DNA of 42,435 bases from Miltoncostaeales bacterium (GCA_030833665.1 JAURGT010000013.1:1-42435), one strand, 5' to 3'; counted from the first letter of the stretch, positions 18,986 to 26,971 are shown. The notes: a model not told the origin generated them from the letters alone. Numbers and translations: made by a program.

Positions 18986-19219
18986 CTAGCGCACGCGGAT
19001 GAGCGAGGTGATGACGTCCCGGCGCTGCTCCATCGAGAGCACCTCGTGGCCGTGGTCGTGACACCAGGCGGGAAGGTCGAGGAACACCATGGGGTCGTCC
19101 GCCAGCACCTCGAGCACCTCGCCCGGGGCCATGCGCGCGACGGCGTCGCGGGCCATGGTCACGGGCACCGGGCACCAGGTGCCGAGGGCGTCCACCGACC
19201 TGTCATGCGGCGTGCTCAT
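18986..19219 (-). CDS. TusA/SirA-family sulfur-carrier protein
   Basis: 77 residues. The diagnostic LGTWCPVPV places the sulfur-carrying Cys at C16 followed by Pro, as in TusA (usually LGLRCPxP). A second motif, PGEVLEVLADDP, also fits the family, as does the length (about 75-85). TusA proteins accept persulfide sulfur from a cysteine desulfurase for tRNA thiolation, molybdenum cofactor or other sulfur transfer. It overlaps the upstream desulfurase-like gene by four bases (ATGA at 19216-19219 on the minus strand), supporting a partnership, although that partner lacks the PLP lysine. Last gene of a three-gene minus operon. Confidence 0.88.
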   Translation of the reverse strand: MSTPHDRSVDALGTWCPVPVTMARDAVARMAPGEVLEVLADDPMVFLDLPAWCHDHGHEVLSMEQRRDVITSLIRVR

Positions 19220-20403
19220 GCGGGCGACATCCCGCGCAGGGAAGCGACTGCCTCGGCGTAGGCCGCGACGGCCTCGTCCATCTCGGCGTCGGTGGTGGCC
19301 GGGCCCGCCGTGAGCAGCACCGCTGACCGCGCGGCCTCGTCAGCGAGCCCCATGGCCTCGAGCACGGGCGATGCCTTGCCGGCGCCGAAGGTGCACGCCG
19401 AGCCCGGCGACACGGCCACGCCGCGCGCGGCCATCGCCAATGCCACTGCCTCACCCTCCACGCCCTCGGCCGACACCTGCACGTGCCCCGGCAGCCGATC
19501 CGGCACCGCGGGGCCATTGAGGCGGGTCCCGGGTACTGCCAGCAGGCCCTCGGCGAGCGTCGCCGAGCACGCTCGCATGCGCTCCACACGCGCCACGCGA
19601 TCGGCTCGTGCCTCGCGGGCGGCCATGCCAAGCGCCGCGATGCCGGGCACGTCATGCGCGCCGCCGCGCTTGCCACCCTCCTCGAGGCCGCCTTCCACCA
19701 GCGGGTGCAGCCGCGTGCCCGGGCGCACCAGCAGCGCCCCGGTCCACGGCGGCGCGCCGAGGGTGCGCCCGCCGATCACCACGAGGTCGGCGCCGAGCCC
19801 ATCGTCCAGTGGCATGAGCCCCGCGGTCTCCTCGGCATCCAGCACGATCAGGGCATCGGGGCACGCGGCCCGCACGGCCGCCGCGAGGGCGGCTGCGTCC
19901 TGGATGGTTCCCACCTCTGCCTGTCCGTGGGTGATCACCACGAGGTCCGCGGGCGTGGTGGTCTCGGGCGTGGCGACATCCAGTGGGCCATTACTGGCAG
20001 CGAGTGTCGCGAGCTCGGCGGGGGAAACCCGCCCGAGCGGGTCCACCGGCGCGAGTCGCAGCGCCCCGGCGCGGCGCGTGAGGGTGCGGGCCACCGCCAG
20101 GCTGGAGGAGTGTGCGAGGGGGTCGGCGACGATCACGGGGGCGTCAACGCCCGCGGCCGAGAGGCCTCCCTTGATCGCCAGGTTGCGCGCCTCGGTGGGT
20201 CCGGCGGTGAAGATGACGCACTCCGCGGGCCAGCCGGCAAGCGCGACCACATCGCGCCGGGCGGCGTCGATGGCCTCGGCCGGCCCTCGCGCGGCTTCGT
20301 GCAGCGCCATGGGGCTTCCCACATGGGCGTTCCAGCGCTCCAGCTCGGCGCGCACGGCTTCGGCGAGCGGCCAGGCGGAGGCGTGGTCGAGGTATGCGGT
20401 CAC
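19216..20403 (-). CDS. Cysteine-desulfurase-like class V aminotransferase lacking the PLP lysine
   Basis: 395 residues, GTG start. The fold and order match NifS/IscS: FTAGPTEARNLA (phosphate loop, T70/E71), H98, VGTIQ, D189 in VLDAEETAG, and the catalytic-loop C337 in SPGSACTFG. Where the family has SGHK, with the Schiff-base lysine, this protein reads GGRT (211-214), so both the His and the Lys are replaced. The usual NNE before VGTI is QAE, and the DxxQ of the cofactor site has Glu for Gln. As a canonical PLP desulfurase it should be inactive. It may be a divergent sulfur-handling or regulatory protein. It overlaps the phosphoesterase and TusA-like genes by four bases on each side. Confidence 0.85.
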   Translation of the reverse strand: MTAYLDHASAWPLAEAVRAELERWNAHVGSPMALHEAARGPAEAIDAARRDVVALAGWPAECVIFTAGPTEARNLAIKGGLSAAGVDAPVIVADPLAHSSSLAVARTLTRRAGALRLAPVDPLGRVSPAELATLAASNGPLDVATPETTTPADLVVITHGQAEVGTIQDAAALAAAVRAACPDALIVLDAEETAGLMPLDDGLGADLVVIGGRTLGAPPWTGALLVRPGTRLHPLVEGGLEEGGKRGGAHDVPGIAALGMAAREARADRVARVERMRACSATLAEGLLAVPGTRLNGPAVPDRLPGHVQVSAEGVEGEAVALAMAARGVAVSPGSACTFGAGKASPVLEAMGLADEAARSAVLLTAGPATTDAEMDEAVAAYAEAVASLRGMSPA

Positions 20404-21137
20404 CGGCCCTCCGCGAGCCGTGCGCCGAGCTCGGTGGGAAGCCCGGCCACCTGTATGGCGTTCTGCGCGCCCGGCACGTCGTAGGGGGTGCGCCTGAACC
20501 TGAGGGTGAGGGCGTCAAGGTCGAGGATCGCCCACGACGCCCGCGGGTCGAGGTCGCGGGGCTGGCCCACCGAACCGGGGTTGATGAGCCACCGACCGGT
20601 CTCCAGCGACAGGGTCTCCTCGCCGCGCACGAGCCCCCCGTCGAGGCGCCCGTCATCGCCAAGGCGCCATGCGCCTGCCAGGTGCGTGTGGCCGATGAGG
20701 ATGATGCGCGCCGGGTGGGCGTCAAGGGCCGCGCGTGCCTGCTCGCCGGTGATGACGTACTCCCAGACCGGGTCGCGCGGGCTGGCGTGGAACAGCGCCA
20801 CCTCGCCGCCGGGATCCTCGGGCTGCAGTGCCGCGAGGCGGTCGAGGGAGTTGCGGTCGAGGCGCGTGCGGGTCCACTCGATGGCCGCGCGGGCGTGCGC
20901 GGTGAACTGCTCCGATCGCACGCGGCCGATGGCGGCGAGGTCGTGGTTGCCCGCGATGCAGCGCTCCGACTCGGTCACGCACACGCGCAGGCATTCCGCC
21001 GGATGGGCTCCGTAGCCCACCATGTCGCCGAGGCACCAGGTGCGCGTGATGGCGGCCTGGCGGATGGCGCGGCGGACGGCCTCGAGCGCGTGACGGTTGC
21101 CGTGGATGTCGCTGATGATGGCGATGCGGTCGCTCAC
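20400..21137 (-). CDS. Metallophosphoesterase (calcineurin-like, YfcE-type)
   Basis: 245 residues, GTG start eight bases after a TACTGT hexamer. All metal-site motifs are present: SDIHGN (9-14), CLGDMVGYG (about 35-43), GNHD (about 63-66) and the C-terminal IGHTHLAG. INPGSVGQP is typical of the YfcE-like group, which hydrolyses phosphodiesters or phosphomonoesters of unclear physiology. First gene of a minus operon with the desulfurase-like and TusA-like genes. It diverges from rlmH with only 19 bases between the two start codons. Confidence 0.92.
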   Translation of the reverse strand: MSDRIAIISDIHGNRHALEAVRRAIRQAAITRTWCLGDMVGYGAHPAECLRVCVTESERCIAGNHDLAAIGRVRSEQFTAHARAAIEWTRTRLDRNSLDRLAALQPEDPGGEVALFHASPRDPVWEYVITGEQARAALDAHPARIILIGHTHLAGAWRLGDDGRLDGGLVRGEETLSLETGRWLINPGSVGQPRDLDPRASWAILDLDALTLRFRRTPYDVPGAQNAIQVAGLPTELGARLAEGR

Positions 21138-21144
21138 CGCGGCC

Positions 21145-21151
21145 TACAGTA
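21145..21151. promoter_or_regulatory. Near-palindromic bidirectional -10 (TACAGTA)
   Basis: On the plus strand TACAGT (21145-21150) ends six bases before the rlmH GTG. On the minus strand TACTGT (21151-21146) ends eight bases before the phosphoesterase GTG. One 7-base element thus reads as a -10 box in both directions, with leaderless starts either side. Confidence 0.5.
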
Positions 21152-21156
21152 ACCGC

Positions 21157-21639
21157 GTGAGCCGCCTCATCCAGTTCCTGGTCGTCGGGCGCCTGCGCCC
21201 GCCGCTCGCGGACGCCGGCGCGGACTTCGAGAAGCGCATCGCCCGCATGGCCGACCTCCGGGTGGACGAGGTGGCGGCCGAGCCCGTGCAGCACGGCGAG
21301 GCCCAGGTGTTCCGGCGCGAGGGCGAGCGCATGCGGGCGAAGGTGGTGCAGGACGCCCACATGGTTGCCATGGACTCCCGGGGCAAGGCCCCCGCCAGCA
21401 GCGAGGCGCTCGCGCAGTGGCTCGGGCGCCGTCTGGAGGACACCCGCCCCACGTGCTTCCTCATCGGCGGTGCCATCGGCCTCGACCCGGCGCTGGCCGG
21501 CGACGCCGACGAGACGATGTCGCTCGGGCCGCTCACGCTCCCGCACCAGCTCGCGCGCGTGGTGCTGGCCGAGCAGGTGTACCGGGCGCTGGCCGACCTC
21601 GCGGGGCATCCCTACCCCCGCGCGGGCAGCGCTCGCTAG
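21157..21639 (+). CDS. rlmH: 23S rRNA (pseudouridine1915-N3)-methyltransferase RlmH
   Basis: 160 residues from GTG 21157. SPOUT methyltransferase that modifies pseudouridine 1915 in helix 69 of 23S rRNA. Seen: the MDSRGKAPASSEALA loop, the knotted SAM site CFLIGGAIGLDP, and MSLGPLTLPHQLARVVLAEQVYRAL. The family usually ends in PYH(R/K); here the ending is HPYPRAGSAR, so the terminal His is Pro and five residues are added. The frame is open to 21097, but 21157 matches the family N-terminus and lies six bases after TACAGT. The TAG stop overlaps the TAGCAT hexamer before argS. Confidence 0.92.
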   Translation: MSRLIQFLVVGRLRPPLADAGADFEKRIARMADLRVDEVAAEPVQHGEAQVFRREGERMRAKVVQDAHMVAMDSRGKAPASSEALAQWLGRRLEDTRPTCFLIGGAIGLDPALAGDADETMSLGPLTLPHQLARVVLAEQVYRALADLAGHPYPRAGSAR

Positions 21640-21642
21640 CAT
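21637..21642 (+). promoter_or_regulatory. Putative -10 TAGCAT overlapping the rlmH stop codon
   Basis: TAGCAT starts with the rlmH TAG and ends eight bases before the argS GTG at 21651. No Shine-Dalgarno sequence is seen. Confidence 0.4.
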
Positions 21643-21650
21643 CGCGCGCC

Positions 21651-23312
21651 GTGCCCACCCATAGCCCAATCACGCCGCTCGCACTTGCCCTCGCGCGCGA
21701 GGCCTCGCAGGTGGCCGGCGGCGCGGACGCCGTGGCCATGCTGGAGCCGCCCGCCAACGCGGAGTTCGGTGACCTCGCCACCAACGTGGCGATGACGCTC
21801 GCGAAGCAGGCCAAGCGCAACCCGCGCGAGATCGCCGACGACCTCGTGGGGCGCATCGGCTCGGCCGACGGGCTCGCGGGCTACGTGGAGTCCGCGGAGG
21901 TCGCGGGACCGGGCTTCATCAACCTCACGTTGAGCCCGAGGTGGTTCGCCGAGGCCGCGCGCGCCATCGCCGAGGCCGGTGACGACTACGGCCGCGGCCA
22001 GGCCGATCCGCGCGAGCGCATCCTCATCGAGTTCGTCTCGTGCAACCCCACCGGCCCGCCGCACGTGGGGCACGCCCGGCAGGCGGCCTACGGCGACGGC
22101 GTGGCGCGCATCCTCGAGTACGCCGGCCACGACGTCACGCGCGAGTTCTACGTGAATGACTGGGGCCGCCAGATGGAGCTCTTCGGGGCGTCGGTGGCCG
22201 CCCGGTACGGCCAGCTCCTGGGCCTCGCCACCGAGGTGCCCGAGGACGGCTACCAGGGCGGCTACGTCACGGCGATCGCCGAAAAGCTGCGCGATGAGGT
22301 GGGCGACCGGTACCGCGACCAGCTCGATCCGCCGGACGCCGAGGTGCTCGCGCTCTTCGCCCTGCGCGGCAAGGAGCTGATGCTCGCCACCATCACGGAG
22401 GAGATCGCCCGCTTCCGCGTGCGGTTCGACGCCTTCTTCAGCGAGACCACCCTGCATCAGGGCGGCGCTGTGGAGCGCGGGCTGGAAGCCCTCATCGCAT
22501 CGGGCGACGCCTACGAGCACGAGGGCGCGCTGTGGTTCCGCACCACGTCGTACGGAGACGAGAAGGACCGCGTGCTGCGCCGCTCCGACGGATCGACCAC
22601 CTACCTCGCGGCCGATGTCGCCTATCACCTCGACAAGGCCGCCCGCGGCGATGATCGGCTGCTCGACGTGCTGGGCGCCGACCACCACGGCTACATCGCA
22701 CGCCTCAGGGCGGTCATCGCCGCGGGGGGCCATGACCCGGACATGCTCGAGGTGCCGATCGTGCAGCTGGTGTCCCTCACGGAGGGCGGCGAGGCGAAGC
22801 GGATGAGCAAGCGGGCCGGCACGCTCGTGACGCTCGGCGAGCTGATCGATGACATCGGCGTGGATGCCGCCCGGTTCTTCCTGGTGCAGCGCAGCCACGA
22901 GACGGCCTTCGACCTCGACCTCGACGTCGCCCGTGCGGAGGGCAACGAGAACCCCGTCTACTACGTGCAGTACGCCCACGCGCGCATCGCGGGCATCCTG
23001 GCCCAGCAGCCCGAGGCCCCGGCGGACGCCGGCCCGCCCGCCGAGCTCGACCCGGCCGAGCGCGCCCTGCTGCTGCAGCTGGCCCTGTGGCCCGAGGTGG
23101 TGCACGAGGCCGAGCGTCGCCGCTCACCCCACCGGGTGGCCGCGTACCTCATGGACCTCGCCCGCGACTTCCACGCCTTCTACCACCGCTGCCGCGTGGT
23201 GGGGGAGGCCCCCGAGGTCGTGGCCTTCCGCCTCGACCTGCTGCGTGCCACCCGATCGGTCATCGCGACGGGCCTCGGCCTCATCGGAGTCGAGGCGCCC
23301 GACCGCATGTAA
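21651..23312 (+). CDS. argS: Arginyl-tRNA synthetase
   Basis: 553 residues from GTG 21651. Class I synthetase charging tRNA-Arg. The N-terminal additional domain (EFGDLATNVAM near 30-50) precedes the HIGH-type motif NPTGPPHVGHARQA. The KMSKS-type loop is KRMSKRAGTL, and the C-terminal DALR anticodon-binding domain contains NPVYYVQYAHARI. The frame is open far upstream within rlmH, but the family N-terminus begins here. It lies 11 bases after rlmH and ends convergent with a lipoprotein gene 54 bases away. Confidence 0.96.
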   Translation: MPTHSPITPLALALAREASQVAGGADAVAMLEPPANAEFGDLATNVAMTLAKQAKRNPREIADDLVGRIGSADGLAGYVESAEVAGPGFINLTLSPRWFAEAARAIAEAGDDYGRGQADPRERILIEFVSCNPTGPPHVGHARQAAYGDGVARILEYAGHDVTREFYVNDWGRQMELFGASVAARYGQLLGLATEVPEDGYQGGYVTAIAEKLRDEVGDRYRDQLDPPDAEVLALFALRGKELMLATITEEIARFRVRFDAFFSETTLHQGGAVERGLEALIASGDAYEHEGALWFRTTSYGDEKDRVLRRSDGSTTYLAADVAYHLDKAARGDDRLLDVLGADHHGYIARLRAVIAAGGHDPDMLEVPIVQLVSLTEGGEAKRMSKRAGTLVTLGELIDDIGVDAARFFLVQRSHETAFDLDLDVARAEGNENPVYYVQYAHARIAGILAQQPEAPADAGPPAELDPAERALLLQLALWPEVVHEAERRRSPHRVAAYLMDLARDFHAFYHRCRVVGEAPEVVAFRLDLLRATRSVIATGLGLIGVEAPDRM

Positions 23313-23366
23313 CCGTGCGCCGGCCGCGATGCCCCGCCGCCGCCGTCCGCATTGCCCGGTCCGGCG

Positions 23367-23867
23367 CTAGTCGGAGAAGTGGAACGCCTGCGTGTAGGTG
23401 CCGTTGGCGTTGCGCGTGGTGGTGAGCTCGCCGCGTGCCCCGATGTACGCCTTCGTGCCCCCGACGATGGCGCGCACGACGGGACGGGCGCTGCGCAGGC
23501 GCCAGTCACCGCGCGTGTAGGTGCCCACCCCATGCGCCACGATCTGGCCATCGGGTAGGTCGAATATGAGGTCGGCCATGCGGATGTCCACGATCGCGCG
23601 GCCGGTACCCGTCTGTAGTCCGGCGTGCACGGTCTGCTCGCCGTAGACGGTGCCGAATGCCGCTCCATCCTTCGCGAGCGTGCCGCGGAAGACCATGGTG
23701 TCTGCCGTGCTCACGCCGGGCGTGCCCTGATCCAGCGTGAGGAGACGCGGCGGGCTCTGCATGAGCGTGAAGTCGGCAGGGGTGGTTGCCCCGCCGCAGC
23801 CCACGAGAGCGGTGATCGCCAGAGCGGCGGCAGCAGCAGCGGCGAGCACGGGTGTTCGCGGGATCAT
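23367..23867 (-). CDS. Lipoprotein with a dirigent / allene-oxide-cyclase-like barrel
   Basis: 166 residues. The signal sequence ends in a lipobox (TALVGC, lipidated Cys at about 24), so the protein should be anchored in the cell envelope. The rest is beta-rich: GTLAKDGAAFGTVYGE, then GTGRAIVDIRMADLIFDLPD and a C-terminal GARGELTTTRNANGTYTQAF. This pattern recalls the allene-oxide-cyclase/dirigent barrel found in many actinobacterial secreted proteins, whose ligands are unknown. The ATG is preceded by GAGGGG at six bases. A TACGCT hexamer at 23929-23924 (minus) would give a leader of about 50 bases. Confidence 0.8.
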   Translation of the reverse strand: MIPRTPVLAAAAAAALAITALVGCGGATTPADFTLMQSPPRLLTLDQGTPGVSTADTMVFRGTLAKDGAAFGTVYGEQTVHAGLQTGTGRAIVDIRMADLIFDLPDGQIVAHGVGTYTRGDWRLRSARPVVRAIVGGTKAYIGARGELTTTRNANGTYTQAFHFSD

Positions 23868-23923
23868 CGACGCCCCTCGTTTGGGATGGGGAAATGGGCC
23901 GCACCATGCGGCTCCGGCGTGAA

Positions 23924-23929
23924 GCGTAG
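23924..23929 (-). promoter_or_regulatory. Putative -10 TACGCT for the lipoprotein gene
   Basis: Read on the minus strand, TACGCT (23929 to 23924) precedes the lipoprotein ATG by 56 bases, leaving a leader with a good ribosome site. Confidence 0.3.
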
Positions 23930-23988
23930 CTAGTGACCCCGACAGCTTGCGCCGCCGGCGGATGCCGCGCGCGCTGCACGCCTTGCGC

Positions 23989-23994
23989 TACCCT
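23989..23994 (+). promoter_or_regulatory. Putative -10 TACCCT for tRNA-Gly
   Basis: TACCCT ends 11 bases before the mature 5' end of the tRNA, a usual distance for a tRNA promoter. No clear -35. Confidence 0.4.
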
Positions 23995-24005
23995 TGATCT
24001 GACCC

Positions 24006-24078
24006 GCGGGTGTAGCTCAGTTGGTAGAGCATCAGCTTCCCAAGCTGAGGGTCGCCGGTTCGAGCCCGGTCGCCCGCT
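24006..24078 (+). tRNA. tRNA-Gly (anticodon CCC)
   Basis: 73 bases. Acceptor arms GCGGGTG and CGCCCGC pair with one G-U. The D arm GCTC/GAGC encloses AGTTGGTA. Anticodon stem TCAGC/GCTGA closes the loop TTCCCAA, giving anticodon CCC. T arm with TTCGAGC loop, discriminator T as expected for glycine. CCA is not encoded. It lies between the divergent lipoprotein promoter and the 3' end of the GH73-type gene. Confidence 0.95.
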
Positions 24079-24119
24079 TCAGGCAGACGGCGTCCCCCGA
24101 CCCTGCGCGCCCGCCGCTC

Positions 24120-25262
24120 CTACGAGCGCGGCACGGCGACGAGGAGCGACTTGACCACGCCCTCGCCATAGCGCGCGGTGAGTCGCGCCCCCGACTTCGA
24201 CGACATCAGCACGCCCGCCTTGCCGCGACCGGCCTTCTTGCCATAGAGCTTGCGCGCCTTCGACACCCGGTCACCCGGCTTGAGGCCCTTCGCGGTAACC
24301 CACTGCTGGCCCTTGAGCACGGCCGCGCGCACGCGCGACTCCGGACCGCAGGGGGTGGCCCCCGGGGCGGGGGCGAAGGTCATGATGGCGCCGAGGCTTG
24401 CCCATGTGACGCGGCAGTTGCCGTAGGTGGCGCGCTTTGCCCCGGTACCGAAGGCCCTCTCCGCCGCGGCCAGCGTGCCGGTGCGTCCGGGCAGGGTTCC
24501 CATGCGCACGGCGCCCTTGCGCGTGACCAGCACCGGCAGCGGCCCGGACGGCGCACCGGATGCCACCGAGCGCAGCGTGGTGGTCTCGGGCTCGAGACCG
24601 TTGTGGCGGAGCATCGACGAGTACAGGCCGAGGATCTTCTCCGTGTACCCGCCGCCCGTGGCCCAGTTGCCGTTGCCCATGGCCTCCCAGGTGGGGGCCT
24701 TGCCGTAGGGGCGCACCATCGTGAAGCGCTTGTCGGTGAGCGGACGGGCCACCGTGAGCGGGTCGGCTGCGGGATCGGCATAGGCCCAGAGGTGCTGTAT
24801 CTGCGCACGCACGCCCTCCTCCGGCGTGGCGAAGATATTCCCGCGGTCGCAGGAGTCGCACGCGCCCAGGCCCGAGAAGTTGTTGTCGGTGGGTTTCACC
24901 ATCGAGCCCTCGTACCGGAACCATCCGGTCTCGAGGATCGACTGCGCGAAGGCGATGTCGCCGCGCACGTTCTGGGCATTCCCCTCGTCCACGAAGATGC
25001 GCGCCAGGTCCGGGATGGGGATCGTGATGGAGGGGGTGATCTTCTGCTTCGCGAACCACGAGGCGATCTGGTCGCCGGTGAGGCGCGATTGGCCCATCAC
25101 GGGGGTGACCGAGGTGATCGGCGTGGTGCCGCCGGTGGTGCCCGTGGGCGGCGTGGTTGCGGTGCCGGCCGGCGGAGCGGGCGCCTGCGGCACGGCCTGC
25201 GCGGACAGGCCCGCCGGGATGGCGAGCGACAGCGCCGCGGCGATGAGGATGGGGTAGCGCAC
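24120..25262 (-). CDS. Secreted GH73-type glucosaminidase
   Basis: 380 residues, GTG start eight bases after a TAGCAT hexamer. A signal peptide (1-22) and a Pro/Thr-rich linker precede a lysozyme-like GH73 domain (about 85-230) with the likely catalytic E111 in AQSILETGWF and the NNFSGLGAC segment. Enzymes of this type cleave N-acetylglucosaminyl bonds of peptidoglycan. A Cys pair (CDSC, about 135-138) may be structural. Residues 250-380 form a basic domain with no recognised family, perhaps for wall binding. It ends 41 bases from the tRNA, in the opposite direction. Family firm, exact bond cleaved inferred. Confidence 0.86.
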   Translation of the reverse strand: MRYPILIAAALSLAIPAGLSAQAVPQAPAPPAGTATTPPTGTTGGTTPITSVTPVMGQSRLTGDQIASWFAKQKITPSITIPIPDLARIFVDEGNAQNVRGDIAFAQSILETGWFRYEGSMVKPTDNNFSGLGACDSCDRGNIFATPEEGVRAQIQHLWAYADPAADPLTVARPLTDKRFTMVRPYGKAPTWEAMGNGNWATGGGYTEKILGLYSSMLRHNGLEPETTTLRSVASGAPSGPLPVLVTRKGAVRMGTLPGRTGTLAAAERAFGTGAKRATYGNCRVTWASLGAIMTFAPAPGATPCGPESRVRAAVLKGQQWVTAKGLKPGDRVSKARKLYGKKAGRGKAGVLMSSKSGARLTARYGEGVVKSLLVAVPRS

Positions 25263-25270
25263 GGGGGGCG

Positions 25271-25276
25271 ATGCTA
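25271..25276 (-). promoter_or_regulatory. Putative -10 TAGCAT for the GH73-type gene
   Basis: Minus-strand TAGCAT (25276 to 25271) ends eight bases before the GTG at 25262. No Shine-Dalgarno sequence. Confidence 0.45.
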
Positions 25277-25337
25277 GGCCAACATCCCCGTGAGCCCCGC
25301 ATGACCCGTTGCGGCCATTACACGACCCTTACGTCGG

Positions 25338-25343
25338 TACCCT
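25338..25343 (+). promoter_or_regulatory. Putative -10 TACCCT for the alpha/beta hydrolase
   Basis: TACCCT ends six bases before ATG 25350, the leaderless spacing seen elsewhere in the window. Confidence 0.45.
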
Positions 25344-25349
25344 CACGAT

Positions 25350-25994
25350 ATGCAGGAGATTTCCCTTGCCACAGGGGCGCAGATGCGCGTGATGCGCCCC
25401 GGCCGCGGCACCGTCGTGATGTGCGTGAACGGCGGTGGCGCGAGCCCGCGGCCCGGCAACTGGAGCCCCACCATCGAGTGGCTGGTGGATCGCCTCGGGC
25501 CGCAGTACCCGGATGCCACGTTCGCCGAGGTGCGCTACCGGGTGCGCTCGTGGAAGATGCTGCCCTCGTGCATCGCCGACGGCGCGGCGGCCCTCGCCGC
25601 CGTGGCCGACGCCGAGCGCGTGGTGATGCTCGGGTTCTCGATGGGCGGCGCGGTGAGCATCGCGTGCGCGGCCGACGAGCGCGTGACCGACCTCGTGGCG
25701 TTGGCGCCGTGGATTCCCGAGGAGCTCGCGCTCGGACAACTCGCGGGCGACCGGGTGACGATCATCCACGGCGGCATCGACGGGGTGATCCCCGGCGTGC
25801 CCGGCGTGCGCCCCTCGCACTCGCTGCGGGGCGCCGACCGCCTGCGCGCGGCCGGCGCCAACGTGATCTACCGGCGGATTCCCGGCGCGGTGCACGGCGT
25901 GGCGATCCGCCGGGGGGAGAAGCTCATCCCGCTGCCGCGCGCGCACACGTGGCTGCGCGACGTGGAGCAGGCGATGGATCGCGCCGGGATCTAG
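25350..25994 (+). CDS. Alpha/beta hydrolase, small
   Basis: 214 residues. The nucleophile elbow GFSMGG puts Ser at 97. D144 (HGGIDGVIPG) and H182 (GAVHGVA) complete a plausible triad in the right order. The N-terminus TVVMCVNGGGASPRP resembles the oxyanion-hole strand, with GGG in place of the usual HG. No lid domain and no signal peptide, so cytosolic. Substrate unknown. Transcribed alone from a leaderless-type start. It ends by sharing the palindrome CTAG with the convergent desaturase gene, each using it for its TAG stop. Confidence 0.88.
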   Translation: MQEISLATGAQMRVMRPGRGTVVMCVNGGGASPRPGNWSPTIEWLVDRLGPQYPDATFAEVRYRVRSWKMLPSCIADGAAALAAVADAERVVMLGFSMGGAVSIACAADERVTDLVALAPWIPEELALGQLAGDRVTIIHGGIDGVIPGVPGVRPSHSLRGADRLRAAGANVIYRRIPGAVHGVAIRRGEKLIPLPRAHTWLRDVEQAMDRAGI

Positions 25995-26971
25995 GCGGCC
26001 GTGTCGGCCGGCGCGGCGGCCTCGCCCTTCGCCTTGCGAAGTTCCTGCCGCTGTTCGGTGGGCACCTTGACGTCCCACACGAGCCCCACCTTCTCCATGC
26101 CGTAGATCAGCGCCCATGAGAGGTCGATCTGCTTCCAGTGCAGGCCGTGGCGCGCCGAGCCGGGGAAGGCGTGGTGGTTGTTGTGCCACGCCTCGCCGAA
26201 CACGGGGATTGCCAGCGGCCAGAAGTTGCGGCTTTCGTCGTCGGTCTCGTAGTCGCGGCGGCCGTACATGTGGCAGATCGAGTTGACCGACCAGGTGAGG
26301 TGGTCGAACACGAACACGCGCAGCAGGCCGGCCCACACGAAGCACTGGAAGGCAATCCACACCGACCCGCCGCTCCAGGCAAAGGCCACGAGCGCGGGGA
26401 TACCCAGCGAGAGCCCGAGCCACAGCAGGTAGAGCTGGTCGATGCGCCGGATGAGCGGGTCGGCGTAGAGGTCGCGTCCATAGCGCTCGCCCCGCTCGAG
26501 GCCCTTCGTGGTGAGGAGCCAGCCCACCTGCGCGTGCCAGAGGCCCTTCACCACGCCGGTCCACCCCGGGCCGTGCCCGTGGTGCGGCGAGTGCGGGTCG
26601 CCCTCCTTGTCGGAGAGCGCGTGGTGCTTGCGGTGGTCGGTGACCCACTGGGTGACCGGGCCCTGGCACGCCATCGAACCGGCGATGGCCCAGAAGGCGG
26701 TCATGAACCGCGTGGTCTTGAAGGCGCGGTGCGAGAACAGCCTGTGGAACCCGATGGTGATGCCGAGGCCGCAGAGCACGTACATGACCGCGAACATGAT
26801 GAGGTCGATCGGGCCCACGGCCACGCCCCACAAGAGACCCGTGACCGACAGCAGCGCCAGGGGCGGCACCACGATGGCGATGAGAGTGATGATGCGCGCC
26901 GAGGTGAGGGGCTTGTCGCGCACCGTGGCGACGAGGGGCTGACGGGGTCGTGCCGGATCGACGGTGCTCAT
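25991..26971 (-). CDS. Membrane fatty-acid (acyl-CoA) desaturase
   Basis: 326 residues. Di-iron membrane desaturase of the stearoyl-CoA delta-9 type. The three histidine boxes are intact: HRLFSH (76-81), HRKHH (113-117) and HNNHH (263-267). Hydrophobic pairs of helices lie at about 26-70 and 180-220. It inserts a double bond into a saturated acyl chain with O2 and an electron donor; no ferredoxin or reductase gene is adjacent. It diverges from the flavoprotein and DUF1365-CFA genes, 62 bases apart, which would act on the resulting unsaturated lipid. A minus-strand TAGCCT hexamer ends nine bases before the ATG. Confidence 0.95.
   Translation of the reverse strand: MSTVDPARPRQPLVATVRDKPLTSARIITLIAIVVPPLALLSVTGLLWGVAVGPIDLIMFAVMYVLCGLGITIGFHRLFSHRAFKTTRFMTAFWAIAGSMACQGPVTQWVTDHRKHHALSDKEGDPHSPHHGHGPGWTGVVKGLWHAQVGWLLTTKGLERGERYGRDLYADPLIRRIDQLYLLWLGLSLGIPALVAFAWSGGSVWIAFQCFVWAGLLRVFVFDHLTWSVNSICHMYGRRDYETDDESRNFWPLAIPVFGEAWHNNHHAFPGSARHGLHWKQIDLSWALIYGMEKVGLVWDVKVPTEQRQELRKAKGEAAAPADTAA

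Noticed and set aside
16446-19175. A 909-codon open frame on the minus strand across gpmI and its neighbours
   Set aside because: It is antisense to firmly identified genes, its translation is low-complexity Arg/Gly/His-rich, and such frames are expected in GC-rich coding DNA.
23317-23367. GCGCCGG/CCGGCGC arms between argS and the lipoprotein gene as a bidirectional terminator
   Set aside because: Only 7 bp with a 37-base loop, overlapping a stop codon; too weak in such GC-rich DNA.
24021-25277. A 418-codon plus-strand frame starting inside the tRNA
   Set aside because: It starts within tRNA-Gly and runs antisense to the GH73-type gene, which has a signal peptide and catalytic motif.
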